From positions 124,001 through 188,000 of the forward strand of contig JANPZU010000008.1 of the NCBI GenBank assembly GCA_024707405.1: DNA of 64,000 bases. Direction: 5' to 3'. Position 1 is the stretch's first letter. Every line of letters begins with the position of its first letter. The DNA comes from Luteimonas sp. Its GTDB lineage: Bacteria > Pseudomonadota > Gammaproteobacteria > Xanthomonadales > Xanthomonadaceae. Below the pieces are notes generated by a model, which ran no database searches, was not told the DNA's origin, and saw only the letters and a program-made list of their open reading frames with translations. This document shows positions 55,947 to 64,000 of the stretch, in pieces. The position numbers and the translations under genes were made by a program.

Positions 55947-56525
55947 TCAGGGCGATGCGAGCGCCGAGGGCGCCGACGCCGCGACGGCGGCCTGCGCGCG
56001 CTCGGTCAGCACGTCGTTCCTGAAGAAGGTGTAGGAAAGGGTGATCGTGGTGACGCCTTCCGGCAGTGCCGGATCGACGATGAAGCGCACCGGCATGTCG
56101 CGGGTCTCGCCCGCCTGCAGCGTCTGCGCGGTGAAACAGAAGCATTCGGTCTTCTGGAAGTAACCCGAGGCGCGCGCCGGTGCTACCGACGGCGTGGCGC
56201 TGCCGACGATCGGCGCGGTGCCGTCGTTGTGCGCATGGTAGGTCGCCTCGTACTGCTCGCCCGCGCGCACGCGCATGCGGGTTGCATTGGGGCGGAACGA
56301 CCACGGCAGCCGCGAGTTGACGGTACCGTCGAACTCGACCGTCACCCAGCGCTCTTCCTGCGGCGCGGACGTCGTGGCCGGCACGCTGGCGGCGGTGTTG
56401 TCGAGGCGGATACCGAACACCTTCTCGCAGGCGATGCGGTACAGCGGCACCAGCGAGAAGGTGAACGCGAACGCCGCCACCGAGATCGCGACCAGCTTGA
56501 ACACCCCGAACTTCCCGGCGCTCAT
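55947..56525 (-). CDS. ctaG: Cytochrome c oxidase assembly protein CtaG/Cox11
   Basis: A 192-residue copper chaperone that loads the CuB site of subunit I. A single N-terminal membrane helix with '[17 protein letters not shown]' and the copper-binding CFCF in '[18 protein letters not shown]', then '[20 protein letters not shown]'. The start overlaps the stop of the 46-residue gene by four bases. Confidence 0.95.
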   Translation of the reverse strand: MSAGKFGVFKLVAISVAAFAFTFSLVPLYRIACEKVFGIRLDNTAASVPATTSAPQEERWVTVEFDGTVNSRLPWSFRPNATRMRVRAGEQYEATYHAHNDGTAPIVGSATPSVAPARASGYFQKTECFCFTAQTLQAGETRDMPVRFIVDPALPEGVTTITLSYTFFRNDVLTERAQAAVAASAPSALASP

Positions 56526-56662
56526 CGCCCGATCACCCCGGACAGGATGAAGGCGATGTAGATCGCCACGGCAATGCCCCCCACCACCGCGGCGGTGCGC
56601 ACCGCGCGCCTGCGGCGCAGGGCGAGCTCATCGTCGGACGGTGGCAGGGTCATGGTGCGCAT
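56522..56662 (-). CDS. 46-residue membrane protein between ctaD and ctaG
   Basis: ATG 56662 to TGA 56522 encodes 46 residues: a charged N-terminus ([17 protein letters not shown]) and one membrane helix ([18 protein letters not shown]). It starts four bases after the ctaD stop and its own stop overlaps the ctaG start (ATGA), so it is surely translated with them. Small single-helix proteins at this place are known in oxidase operons and may be an assembly factor or subunit; no family was recognised with confidence. Confidence 0.75.
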   Translation of the reverse strand: MRTMTLPPSDDELALRRRRAVRTAAVVGGIAVAIYIAFILSGVIGR

Positions 56663-56666
56663 GGCC

Positions 56667-58286
56667 TCAGTGCGTGATGTCGCCATGCGCCAGGTCGCCG
56701 TCCTTGATCACTGGCGGCTTGGTGAAGGTGTGGTGCGGGGCCGGCGACGGCACCGTCCATTCCAGGCCCTTCGCGCTTTCCCACGCACGCGCCTCGGCCT
56801 TGGCACCGTGCTTGAGCGAATGCCACAGCACCGCGGCCATCATGAACGGCGTGACGAACATGCCGAAGGCGCCGATCGAACTGATCAGGTTCCAGTCGGC
56901 GAACACCACGTTGTAGTCCGGGATGCGGCGCGGCATGCCGGCCAGGCCCAGGAAGTGCTGCGGGAAGAACAGCAGGTTGACGAAGATCATCGTCCACCAG
57001 AAGTGGAACTTCGCCCAGAACTCGTTGTACATGCGGCCCGTCCACTTCGGCCACCAGTAGTAGACCGCGGCGATGATGCCGAACAGCGCGCCGGTCACCA
57101 GCACGTAATGGAAGTGCGCGACCACGAAATAGGTGTCGTGGTACTGGAAGTCCGCGGGCACGATGGCCAGCATCAGGCCCGAGAAGCCGCCGATGGTGAA
57201 CAGGATCACGAACGCGATCGACCACAGCATCGGCGATTCGAAGCTGATCGAACCGCGCCACATCGTGGTCACCCAGTTGAACACCTTCACGCCGGTCGGG
57301 ATCGCGATCAGCATGGTCGCGAACATGAAGTAGATCTCGCCGCCCAGCGGCATGCCCACCGTGAACATGTGGTGCGCCCACACGATGAACGACAGGAACG
57401 CGATCGACGCGGTGGCGTACACCATCGCCTGGTAACCGAACAGCGGCTTGCGGCTGAAGGTCGGGATGATCTCCGACACGATGCCGAACGCCGGCAGGAT
57501 CATGATGTAGACCTCGGGATGCCCGAAGAACCAGAAGATGTGCTGGAACATCACCGGGTCGCCGCCGCCGGCCGCGTTGAAGAACGAGGTGGCGAAGAAC
57601 TTGTCGGTCAGCAGCATCGTCACCGCGCCGGCCAGCACCGGCATCACCGCGATCAGCAGGAACGCGGTGATCAGCCAGGTCCAGCAGAAGATCGGCATCT
57701 TCAGCAGGTCGACGCCCGGGGCGCGCATGTTGAGGATGGTGGCGATGACGTTGATCGCGCCCATGATCGAGCTGATGCCCATCATGTGGATGGCGAAGAT
57801 CACGAACGCGACGTTGTAGCCGCCCTGCAGCGACAGCGGCGGATACAGCGTCCAGCCACCGGCGGGGCCGCCGCCTGGCAGGAACAGCGTCATCAGCAGC
57901 ATGGTGAACGCGAACGGCAGGATCCAGAACGACCAGTTGTTCATGCGCGGCAGCGCCATGTCCGGCGCGCCGATCTGCAGCGGGATCATCCAGTTGGCCA
58001 GGCCGACGAAGGCCGGCATCACGCCGCCGAAGATCATCACCAGCGCGTGCATGGTGGTCATCTGGTTGAAGAAGGTGGGGCTGACGTGCTGCAGGCCCGG
58101 CACCATCAGCTCGGTGCGGATGATCACGCTCATGCCCGCGCCGATGATGAACATCACGAACGAGAACAGCAGGTACAGCGTGCCGATGTCCTTGTGGTTC
58201 GTGGAGAAGAACCAGCGCTCGACGAACCCCTGCTTGTGGCCGTGGTGATCGTCGTGGTGGTCTGCGGTTGCGGTGTGCGTGGACAT
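56667..58286 (-). CDS. ctaD: Cytochrome c oxidase subunit I
   Basis: A 539-residue protein with twelve membrane segments that carries heme a and the heme a3-CuB centre. Ligand regions: 'MTTMHALVMIFGGVMPAFVG' (heme a His), 'FWFFGHPEVYIMILPAFGIV' with the CuB His and cross-linked Tyr, 'SFIVWAHHMFTVGM' (CuB His pair) and 'YFVVAHFHYVLVTGALFG' (heme His pair). This is the A1 type of oxidase. Follows ctaC by 24 bases. Confidence 0.98.
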   Translation of the reverse strand: MSTHTATADHHDDHHGHKQGFVERWFFSTNHKDIGTLYLLFSFVMFIIGAGMSVIIRTELMVPGLQHVSPTFFNQMTTMHALVMIFGGVMPAFVGLANWMIPLQIGAPDMALPRMNNWSFWILPFAFTMLLMTLFLPGGGPAGGWTLYPPLSLQGGYNVAFVIFAIHMMGISSIMGAINVIATILNMRAPGVDLLKMPIFCWTWLITAFLLIAVMPVLAGAVTMLLTDKFFATSFFNAAGGGDPVMFQHIFWFFGHPEVYIMILPAFGIVSEIIPTFSRKPLFGYQAMVYATASIAFLSFIVWAHHMFTVGMPLGGEIYFMFATMLIAIPTGVKVFNWVTTMWRGSISFESPMLWSIAFVILFTIGGFSGLMLAIVPADFQYHDTYFVVAHFHYVLVTGALFGIIAAVYYWWPKWTGRMYNEFWAKFHFWWTMIFVNLLFFPQHFLGLAGMPRRIPDYNVVFADWNLISSIGAFGMFVTPFMMAAVLWHSLKHGAKAEARAWESAKGLEWTVPSPAPHHTFTKPPVIKDGDLAHGDITH

Positions 58287-58310
58287 GGACTGTCGACCTC
58301 GGGAATGCGA

Positions 58311-59231
58311 TCAGCCGGCCGGCGTGGCGGCGGGGGCGGAATTGGATTGCGCGGTGGCGTCGGCCGCCTCTTCAACGGCCGGTGCCGCGGGCGTCGGTGC
58401 CGGCGCGGGTGCGTTCTTCGCCTTCTCGGCGGCCAGCCAGGCGTCGTATTCCTCGCGCGGCACGGCCTTCACCACGATCGGCATGAAGCCGTGGTCCTTG
58501 CCGCACAGCTCGGCGCACTGGCCGCGGTAGATGCCGGGTTCGAGGATCTCGGTCCAGGCCTCGTTGACCAGGCCGGGGATGGCGTCCTGCTTCCAGCCCA
58601 ATGCCGGCACCCACCAGGAGTGGATGACGTCGTCGGCGGTGATCACGAAGCGCACCTTGGTGCCGGTCGGCAGCACCAGCGGGTTGTCGACGTCCAGCAG
58701 GTAGTGGCCATGGGCATCGAGCTGGGCACGGGTGGCCGTCTTGTCCTGGCGCAGGCGGTCGCTCTCGCGGTCGAGGCGGCTGGTGACCTGCACGCCCTCG
58801 CCGAGGTACTCGTACTTCCACATCCACTGCACGCCGGTGACCTTGACGGTCATCTCCGATTCGCGGGTGTCGTACATCGCGATCAGCTTGTACGTGGCCG
58901 GGATCGCCATGATCACCAGCAGCAGGATCGGCACCACGGTCCAGATGACCTCGAGCTTGGTGCTGTGGGTGAAGTCGGTGTCCGGCACCGCACCCTTGGA
59001 GTGGCGGAACTTGAACATCGCGTAGCCCATCGCGCCGAACACCAGCACGCCGATGGCCACGCAGATCCACAGGGCCAGCATGTGCGCGTCGTAGGCGTGC
59101 TGGGAGGACGTGGTGACCCCGCGCCCCATGTTCAGCTGCCACGGCTTGGGATCCACCGCCTGGGCCAGTACCGCCAGCGGCGCGCACGCCGCCAATGCCA
59201 CACCCCATCGCAAGAAACGCGCCTGCATCAT
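58311..59231 (-). CDS. ctaC: Cytochrome c oxidase subunit II
   Basis: A 306-residue protein with a signal peptide (cleaved after 'AVLAQA'), two membrane helices and the CuA domain. The CuA ligands are in 'YRGQCAELCGKDHGFMPIVV' and the His of 'VIHSWWVPALGWKQDAIPG'; 'VTGVQWMWKYEYLGEGV' is the aromatic cytochrome c entry patch. The C-terminus is an Ala/Pro-rich tail of about 45 residues. No cytochrome c domain is fused. First gene of the oxidase operon. Confidence 0.97.
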   Translation of the reverse strand: MMQARFLRWGVALAACAPLAVLAQAVDPKPWQLNMGRGVTTSSQHAYDAHMLALWICVAIGVLVFGAMGYAMFKFRHSKGAVPDTDFTHSTKLEVIWTVVPILLLVIMAIPATYKLIAMYDTRESEMTVKVTGVQWMWKYEYLGEGVQVTSRLDRESDRLRQDKTATRAQLDAHGHYLLDVDNPLVLPTGTKVRFVITADDVIHSWWVPALGWKQDAIPGLVNEAWTEILEPGIYRGQCAELCGKDHGFMPIVVKAVPREEYDAWLAAEKAKNAPAPAPTPAAPAVEEAADATAQSNSAPAATPAG

Positions 59232-59531
59232 TGCCTAGACCCCAATGTCATCGGTCGCGGCCGGGCGGCCGCCAGCGGAACCTGGCCAGCAGGTTGCTGG
59301 CCGGAAAAGCAGAAATTGCCTCCCCGGGGGTAGGACAATTCGCCGCACATGGTATCCGGGCGCACAGGGGGGTCACAACCCGGCCCTGCCCGCAATGATC
59401 CCGCGCAATGCCGATTGCGGCTGCCTGGCGCCCGCCCGCAGCGGCATGCGCAGGCCCGATCCGCACAGGCAGCGGCGCGTTCCGCGCTGTCGGCGCCGGT
59501 GCCGCCGCCCTACAATTCGCGATCCCGAAGC
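59232..59531. promoter_or_regulatory. Divergent ctaC/putA region
   Basis: 300 bases without a gene. CCCTACAATTCGCG at 59508-59521 contains TACAAT, a good -10 box only 16 bases before the putA start. The same 14 bases occur before the diguanylate cyclase gene at 62917-62930. For ctaC no clear promoter was seen. An inverted repeat CTGGCCAGC / GCTGGCCGG lies at about 59281-59305. Confidence 0.45.
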
Positions 59532-62500
59532 ATGGCCAGTCCCGTGAGCCCGATCCTGTCGCCGGAACTGCCGGCGCCCCCTTCCCCGCGCCGCGCCGCG
59601 ATCACCGCAGGCTGGGGCCTCGATGAATCGGCCCACCTGCGCGCACTGCTCGACGTGGCGCGACAGCCCACCCCGGACTGGAGCGACGCCGACCGCACCG
59701 CGATCCACGCCACCGCCACCGACCTCGTCCGCCGGGTGCGTGCCCGCACCGCCGACCAGGGCGCCATCGAAGCCTTCATGCGCCAGTACGACCTGGGCAA
59801 CGAGGAAGGCGTGCTGCTGATGTGCGTGGCCGAAGCCCTGCTTCGCATCCCGGACCAGGACACCGCCGACAAGCTGATCCGCGACAAGCTGGGCGAAGCC
59901 GACTGGAAGCGGCACATGGGCCAGTCGGACTCGGTGCTGGTCAACGCCTCGACCTGGGGCCTGATGCTGACCGGCCGCCTCGTCGACCTGGCCGACGACA
60001 CCAAGCGCGACGTGCACAACGCCTTCAAGCGACTGGTGGGTCGCGTCGGCGAGCCGGTGATCCGACTCGCGGTGCGTCAGGCGATGCGGATCATGGGCCA
60101 CCAGTTCGTCATGGGCCGCACCATCGGCGAGGCGCTCACGCGCAGCCGCAAGGGCGGCAACGCGGCGTACCGCTACTCCTTCGACATGCTGGGCGAGGCG
60201 GCGCTGACCCAGCGCGATGCCGACCGCTATCTCAAGGCCTACAGCGACGCGATCGACGCCATCGGCCGCACCGGCCCGTTCGCTGACGAAATCACCGCGC
60301 CCTCGATTTCGGTCAAGCTCTCGGCCCTGCATCCGCGCTACGAACACGCCAAGCGCGCCCGCGTGCTGGCCGAACTGGCGCCGCGACTCAACCAGCTGGC
60401 GCGGCAAGCCAAGGGCTACAACATCGGCCTGACCATCGACGCCGAAGAATCCGACCGGCTCGAACTGTCGCTGGACGTGATCGAGGCCGCGTGGAGCGAT
60501 GCATCGCTCGCCGGCTGGAACGGCTTCGGCATCGTGGTGCAGGCCTACCAGAAGCGCGCGCCGTTCGTGATCGACTGGATCGCCGACCTCGCCCGCCGCC
60601 ACGGCCGACGCATCCCCGTGCGGCTGGTGAAGGGCGCGTACTGGGATTCCGAAGTGAAGCGCGCGCAGGTCGACGGCCACCCGGTCTATCCGGTGTTCAC
60701 GCGCAAGCCCAATACCGACGTAAGCTACCAGGCCAACGCGGTGCGGCTGCTGTCGAACACCGATGCGATCTATCCGATGTTCGCGACGCACAACGCTCAG
60801 ACCATCGCGGCGATCCATCGCATGGCTTCTTTCCTTCTCCCTCCGGGAGAAGGTGCCCGAAGGGCGGATGAGGGTACGCAGCACAGTGCTGGCAATGCTC
60901 GCCCCGAACCCTCACCCCAACCCCTCTCCCGGAGGGAGAGGGGCTCCAGCCATCACTACGAATTCCAGAAGCTGCACGGCATGGGCGACGACCTCTACGC
61001 CGAGGTCATTCCCGCCGACCGTCTCGACGTGCCCTGCCGCGTGTACGCCCCGGTCGGTTCGCACGAAGACCTGCTGCCGTACCTCGTGCGCCGGTTGCTG
61101 GAAAACGGCGCCAACTCCAGTTTCGTCAACCGCATCAGCGACGAGGACGTCAGCATCGACGACCTGGTGCGCGACCCGGTCGAGGTCGTCTCGGCCTTCG
61201 ATTCCATCCCGCATCCGCGCATTCCGCTGCCGGTCGATCTGTACCGCAGCCAGGGCTCCGAAAGGAACAATTCCATGGGCATCAACCTCGCCAACGACGA
61301 CCAACTGCGCACGCTCGCCGAGCAGGTCGCCACGGCCACCACCGACTGGCGCGCCGAGCCGCTGGTGCCGGGCGCGACGATCACCGGCCCCGACATCGCC
61401 GTCACCAATCCCGCCGACCGTCGCCAGCGCGTCGGCCAGTGGAAGGCCGCCGACGGCGCCACCGTCGAACAGGCGCTGCAGAACGCAGTCGCTGCACAAC
61501 CCAAGTGGGATGCCACGCCCGCCGCCTCGCGCGCGGCGATCCTCGAACACGCCGCCGACCTGCTGGAACAGCGCATGCCGCAGTACATCGCGCTGTGCAC
61601 GAAGGAAGCCGGCAAGACCATCCCCGACGGCGTCGCCGAAGTCCGCGAAGCCGTGGACTTCCTGCGCTACTACGCCGCGCAGGCGCGCAAGGAATTCGTG
61701 CCGCATCCGCTGCCCGGCCCGACCGGCGAATCGAACGCGCTGCAGCTCTGCGGTCGCGGCGTGTTCGTCTGCATCAGCCCGTGGAACTTCCCGCTGGCGA
61801 TCTTCGCCGGACAGATCGCCGCCGCGCTTGCCGCAGGCAACAGCGTGATCGCGAAGCCTGCGGAACAGACCAACCTGATCGGCTATTACGCGGTGAAGCT
61901 GCTGCACGAAGCCGGCATCCCGGCCGACGTGCTGCAGTTCCTGCCCGGCGACGGCGCCACCGTCGGCGCTGCGCTGACCAAGGATCCACGCGTCGCCGGC
62001 GTCGCCTTCACCGGCTCCACCGAGACCGCGCGCGCGATCAACCGCGCGATGGCGGCGCGCGATGCCGCGATCGGCGTGCTGATCGCCGAGACCGGTGGCC
62101 AGAACGCGTTGATCGCTGATTCGTCTTCCCTGCCCGAGCAATTGGTCAAGGATGCGCTGGCATCGGCCTTCACCTCCGCCGGCCAGCGCTGCTCGGCCGC
62201 ACGCGTGCTGTTCGTGCAGGACGACATCGCCGACAAGGTGGTGACGATGATCGCCGGTGCGATGGCCGAACTGACCGTCGGCGATCCGGGGCTGCTGTCG
62301 ACCGACGTCGGCCCGGTGATCGATTCCGATGCGTTGAAGCTGCTCGACGACCACGCCGCGAAGATGGCGACGGTCGCCAGGCCCATCGCACAGGCGCCTG
62401 GCAGCGACGCCATCGCCCACGGCACCTTCTTCCTGCCGCGCGCGTGGGAGCTGTCGTCGTTGTCGCAGCTCACCCGCGAGAACTTCGGCCCGGCGCTGCA

Positions 62501-62828
62501 CGTCATCCGCTGGAAGGCAGACGAGCTGGACGCCGTGGTCGATGCCATCAACGCCACCGGCTATGGCCTGACGCTGGGCATCCATTCGCGCATCGACGAG
62601 ACCGTGGAGCGCATCGTGCAGCGCGCGAAGGTGGGCAACGTCTACGTCAACCGCAACCAGATTGGCGCAGTGGTCGGCGTGCAGCCATTCGGCGGCCAGA
62701 ACCTCTCCGGCACCGGCCCCAAGGCCGGCGGCCCGCACTACCTGCCGCGCTTCGCCACCGAGAAGACGGTCACCATCAACACCACCGCGGCCGGCGGCAA
62801 TGCATCGCTGCTGACGCTCGGCGAGTAA
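59532..62828 (+). CDS. putA: Bifunctional proline dehydrogenase / glutamate-semialdehyde dehydrogenase
   Basis: A 1098-residue PutA that oxidises proline to glutamate in two steps. The proline dehydrogenase barrel (about residues 90-540) shows 'TIDAEESDRLELSLDVIEAA', 'VRLVKGAYWDSEVKRAQVDG', 'MFATHNAQTIAAIHRMA' and 'YEFQKLHGMGDDLYAEV'. Between the last two, residues 433-473 are an extra stretch coded by a palindromic repeat. The aldehyde dehydrogenase half has 'CISPWNFPLAIFAGQIAAAL', Glu in 'AETGGQNALIADSSS' and Cys in 'SAGQRCSAARVLF'. No N-terminal ribbon-helix-helix is present, so it is not a self-repressor. ATG 59532 lies shortly after a -10-like TACAAT. Confidence 0.93.
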   Translation: MASPVSPILSPELPAPPSPRRAAITAGWGLDESAHLRALLDVARQPTPDWSDADRTAIHATATDLVRRVRARTADQGAIEAFMRQYDLGNEEGVLLMCVAEALLRIPDQDTADKLIRDKLGEADWKRHMGQSDSVLVNASTWGLMLTGRLVDLADDTKRDVHNAFKRLVGRVGEPVIRLAVRQAMRIMGHQFVMGRTIGEALTRSRKGGNAAYRYSFDMLGEAALTQRDADRYLKAYSDAIDAIGRTGPFADEITAPSISVKLSALHPRYEHAKRARVLAELAPRLNQLARQAKGYNIGLTIDAEESDRLELSLDVIEAAWSDASLAGWNGFGIVVQAYQKRAPFVIDWIADLARRHGRRIPVRLVKGAYWDSEVKRAQVDGHPVYPVFTRKPNTDVSYQANAVRLLSNTDAIYPMFATHNAQTIAAIHRMASFLLPPGEGARRADEGTQHSAGNARPEPSPQPLSRRERGSSHHYEFQKLHGMGDDLYAEVIPADRLDVPCRVYAPVGSHEDLLPYLVRRLLENGANSSFVNRISDEDVSIDDLVRDPVEVVSAFDSIPHPRIPLPVDLYRSQGSERNNSMGINLANDDQLRTLAEQVATATTDWRAEPLVPGATITGPDIAVTNPADRRQRVGQWKAADGATVEQALQNAVAAQPKWDATPAASRAAILEHAADLLEQRMPQYIALCTKEAGKTIPDGVAEVREAVDFLRYYAAQARKEFVPHPLPGPTGESNALQLCGRGVFVCISPWNFPLAIFAGQIAAALAAGNSVIAKPAEQTNLIGYYAVKLLHEAGIPADVLQFLPGDGATVGAALTKDPRVAGVAFTGSTETARAINRAMAARDAAIGVLIAETGGQNALIADSSSLPEQLVKDALASAFTSAGQRCSAARVLFVQDDIADKVVTMIAGAMAELTVGDPGLLSTDVGPVIDSDALKLLDDHAAKMATVARPIAQAPGSDAIAHGTFFLPRAWELSSLSQLTRENFGPALHVIRWKADELDAVVDAINATGYGLTLGIHSRIDETVERIVQRAKVGNVYVNRNQIGAVVGVQPFGGQNLSGTGPKAGGPHYLPRFATEKTVTINTTAAGGNASLLTLGE
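60833..60943. repeat. Palindromic repeat element inserted in frame in putA
   Basis: CCTTCTCCCTCCGGGAGAAG (60833, ending G at 60853) and CCCCTCTCCCGGAGGGAGAG (60921, ending GGG at 60943) are two strong hairpins, joined by GCCCGAAGGGCGGATGAGGG and CCCTCACCCCAACCC. This is the hairpin pair common between genes in Xanthomonadaceae genomes. Here it sits inside a coding region and adds about 41 residues without breaking the frame. Confidence 0.85.
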
Positions 62829-62933
62829 CCCGCGACCGGCGACGGGATCGGAAGCCCGCCGCCATCACACATCCGCGCAGGGACTGGCGCCACATGGCCC
62901 CCGGCCGGCGCTCGCCCCCTACAATTCGCGGAA

Positions 62934-64000
62934 ATGACCACCGACTTCTACAACCTGCTGCTCAGCGACTGCGCGCTTGCGCTGATCCTGCTGGGGTTGT
63001 TCTGGTACGTCTCGCGCATCTCGCGCGGATTGCGCGGCATCGCACTGTGGGGCGTCGCGCATCTGGTCTATTCGCTGGGTGCGTCGATGCTGGACGGCAC
63101 CGCGCAGGAATTCGCACGCACAGGCAACGCCGAGGCGACCTTCTGGATCGCGGGAATCGGCGGGATGCTGGCCTGCGCGGGGCTGGTGGGGTTGGGCTGG
63201 TCGATCGTGCTGTTCGTGCAGCAGCGCCCGTTGAAGGGCCTGGAACTCGCACTGATGCCGCTGTGCGTCGGCCTGTCGCTGGCGGGCTGGGTGTTCTGGG
63301 GCACCGCCGATGCGCAGGGCGCGGCCATGAGCGCGACGGAAGTCGTGGTGCTGGCGCTGATGTTCATGCAGTTGCGCCAGCTCGACACGCCGCCCGACCG
63401 CTTGCCCGCGCAGCTGATGATGGCCGGCTGCGTGGTGCTCTCCCTGCTCTACGGCCGCGACCTGTGGAATGCGCTCACCGGCAACTACGGCCCCAACGAA
63501 GCCTGGGTCAACATCGACCTGTCCACCTGGTACCTGCTCAACTTCTGCATGCTGATGCTGACCAGCTTCCGCGCCGCCGAATCGCTGCGCCAGAGCGCGA
63601 TGTTCGACCCATTGACCGGCGCGCTGAACCGGCGCGGCCTGAATGCGGAACTGGGCAACTTCCGGCGCAAGCCCGCAGGCGCCAAGGGGCTGGCAGTGAT
63701 CGCGCTCGACCTCGACCACTTCAAGTCGATCAACGACCGCCACGGACACCAGACCGGCGACCTGGTCCCTGCAGCGGTTCTCCGATGCCGTCCGCGGCTG
63801 CATCCGCAGCGACGACCTGTTTGCGCGGCTCGGTGGCGAGGAGTTCATCGTGGTGCTCCCCGACATCGAGCCCGCCGATGCGCATCGCATGGCCGAACGC
63901 ATCCGCGAACAGGCCATGTCGCTTGAACTCGATGCCGACCGGGCGGCGATCGGGGTGACCTGCAGCCTGGGCGTCGTCCATGCCACCGGCACGCCGCCGA
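62934..64000 (+). pseudogene. Membrane diguanylate cyclase (GGDEF) with a frameshift, cut by the window end
   Basis: The N-terminal 210 residues contain six to seven membrane segments of the MHYT/7TM sensor kind. 'MFDPLTGALNRRGL' opens the GGDEF domain and 'VIALDLDHFKSINDRHGHQT' is its metal and guanine site. Straight after 'GDLV' the frame changes: removing one base of the CCC at 63767-63769 continues as 'LQRFSDAVRGCIRSDDLFAR' and 'LGGEEFIVVLPDIEPADAHR', the active GGEEF motif. That second frame stays open to base 64000. A cyclase would make c-di-GMP; as written the protein would be inactive. It could be a sequencing error. A TACAAT -10 box lies at 62920-62925. Confidence 0.8.

Noticed and set aside
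56574-59333. 919-residue plus-strand frame opposite ctaD and ctaC
   Set aside because: His/Arg/Asp-rich low-complexity translation antisense to two oxidase subunits; a shadow frame.
60833-60943. CRISPR-like or tandem repeat reading of the hairpins in putA
   Set aside because: Only two different hairpins with no regular spacers; it is a single palindromic element.

Overview
The window is GC-rich, densely packed bacterial chromosome. Gene content points to a gammaproteobacterium of the Xanthomonadaceae/Lysobacteraceae (Lysobacter, Luteimonas, Stenotrophomonas, Xanthomonas relatives): a LacI-type nag cluster beside a large NagP-like TonB receptor, lldD, GTAG-type REP palindromes, and integron attC sites of the type known from Xanthomonas chromosomal integrons. 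The genus cannot be fixed from sequence alone. No tRNA, rRNA, CRISPR array, integrase or transposase gene was found.

Layout. 1-5570: a cut-off secreted Sel1-like protein, rep helicase (with a one-base frame problem at its start), yceH, a class C acid phosphatase lipoprotein and a lipoprotein of unknown function. 5570-8560 (fading to about 9430): a run of integron gene cassettes without an integrase (a CALIN), all in one direction, carrying an ORF-less cassette, an AT-rich membrane protein, a MerR-DUF433/PIN-like toxin-antitoxin pair, a DUF1801 protein, a MazG-like protein and two unknown proteins. 9531-17925: methyltransferase, TauE/SafE exporter, soluble lytic transglycosylase, cca, lldD, a TonB receptor and an azurin remnant.

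17928-33176: an amino-sugar region. nagX-nagA-nagB-II-nagR are translationally coupled on the minus strand and diverge from a Glk-type kinase, a NagP-like TonB receptor and a GH20 hexosaminidase. Next come a NamZ-type exo-N-acetylmuramidase and, diverging from it, a 694-residue tandem MurQ-like (GKRP-like) protein. Palindromes that fit a LacI-family operator lie in both divergent promoter regions, so the whole set may answer to NagR. Together the genes would take chito-oligosaccharides and possibly peptidoglycan sugars from the outer membrane to fructose-6-phosphate.

33173-48867: midA, a pteridine-reductase-like SDR, a DUF6159 membrane protein, tsaD-folB-mscS-folK, rpsU-yqeY, an acyltransferase, two beta-lactamase-fold hydrolases in tandem, yihY, dld and dnaG. 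The rpsU-dnaG-rpoD order is broken: dnaG is about 7 kb from rpsU and no rpoD is present. 48995-64000: an S9 peptidase, an almost complete aa3 cytochrome c oxidase set with its assembly factors (ctaB, ctaA, SCO-like, surf1, ctaE, ctaG, a 46-residue membrane protein, ctaD, ctaC), putA with a palindromic repeat inserted in frame in its proline dehydrogenase domain, and a frameshifted diguanylate cyclase cut by the window end.

Three genes (rep, azurin, diguanylate cyclase) each show one extra base in a short C/G run. Some of these may be assembly errors rather than biology.
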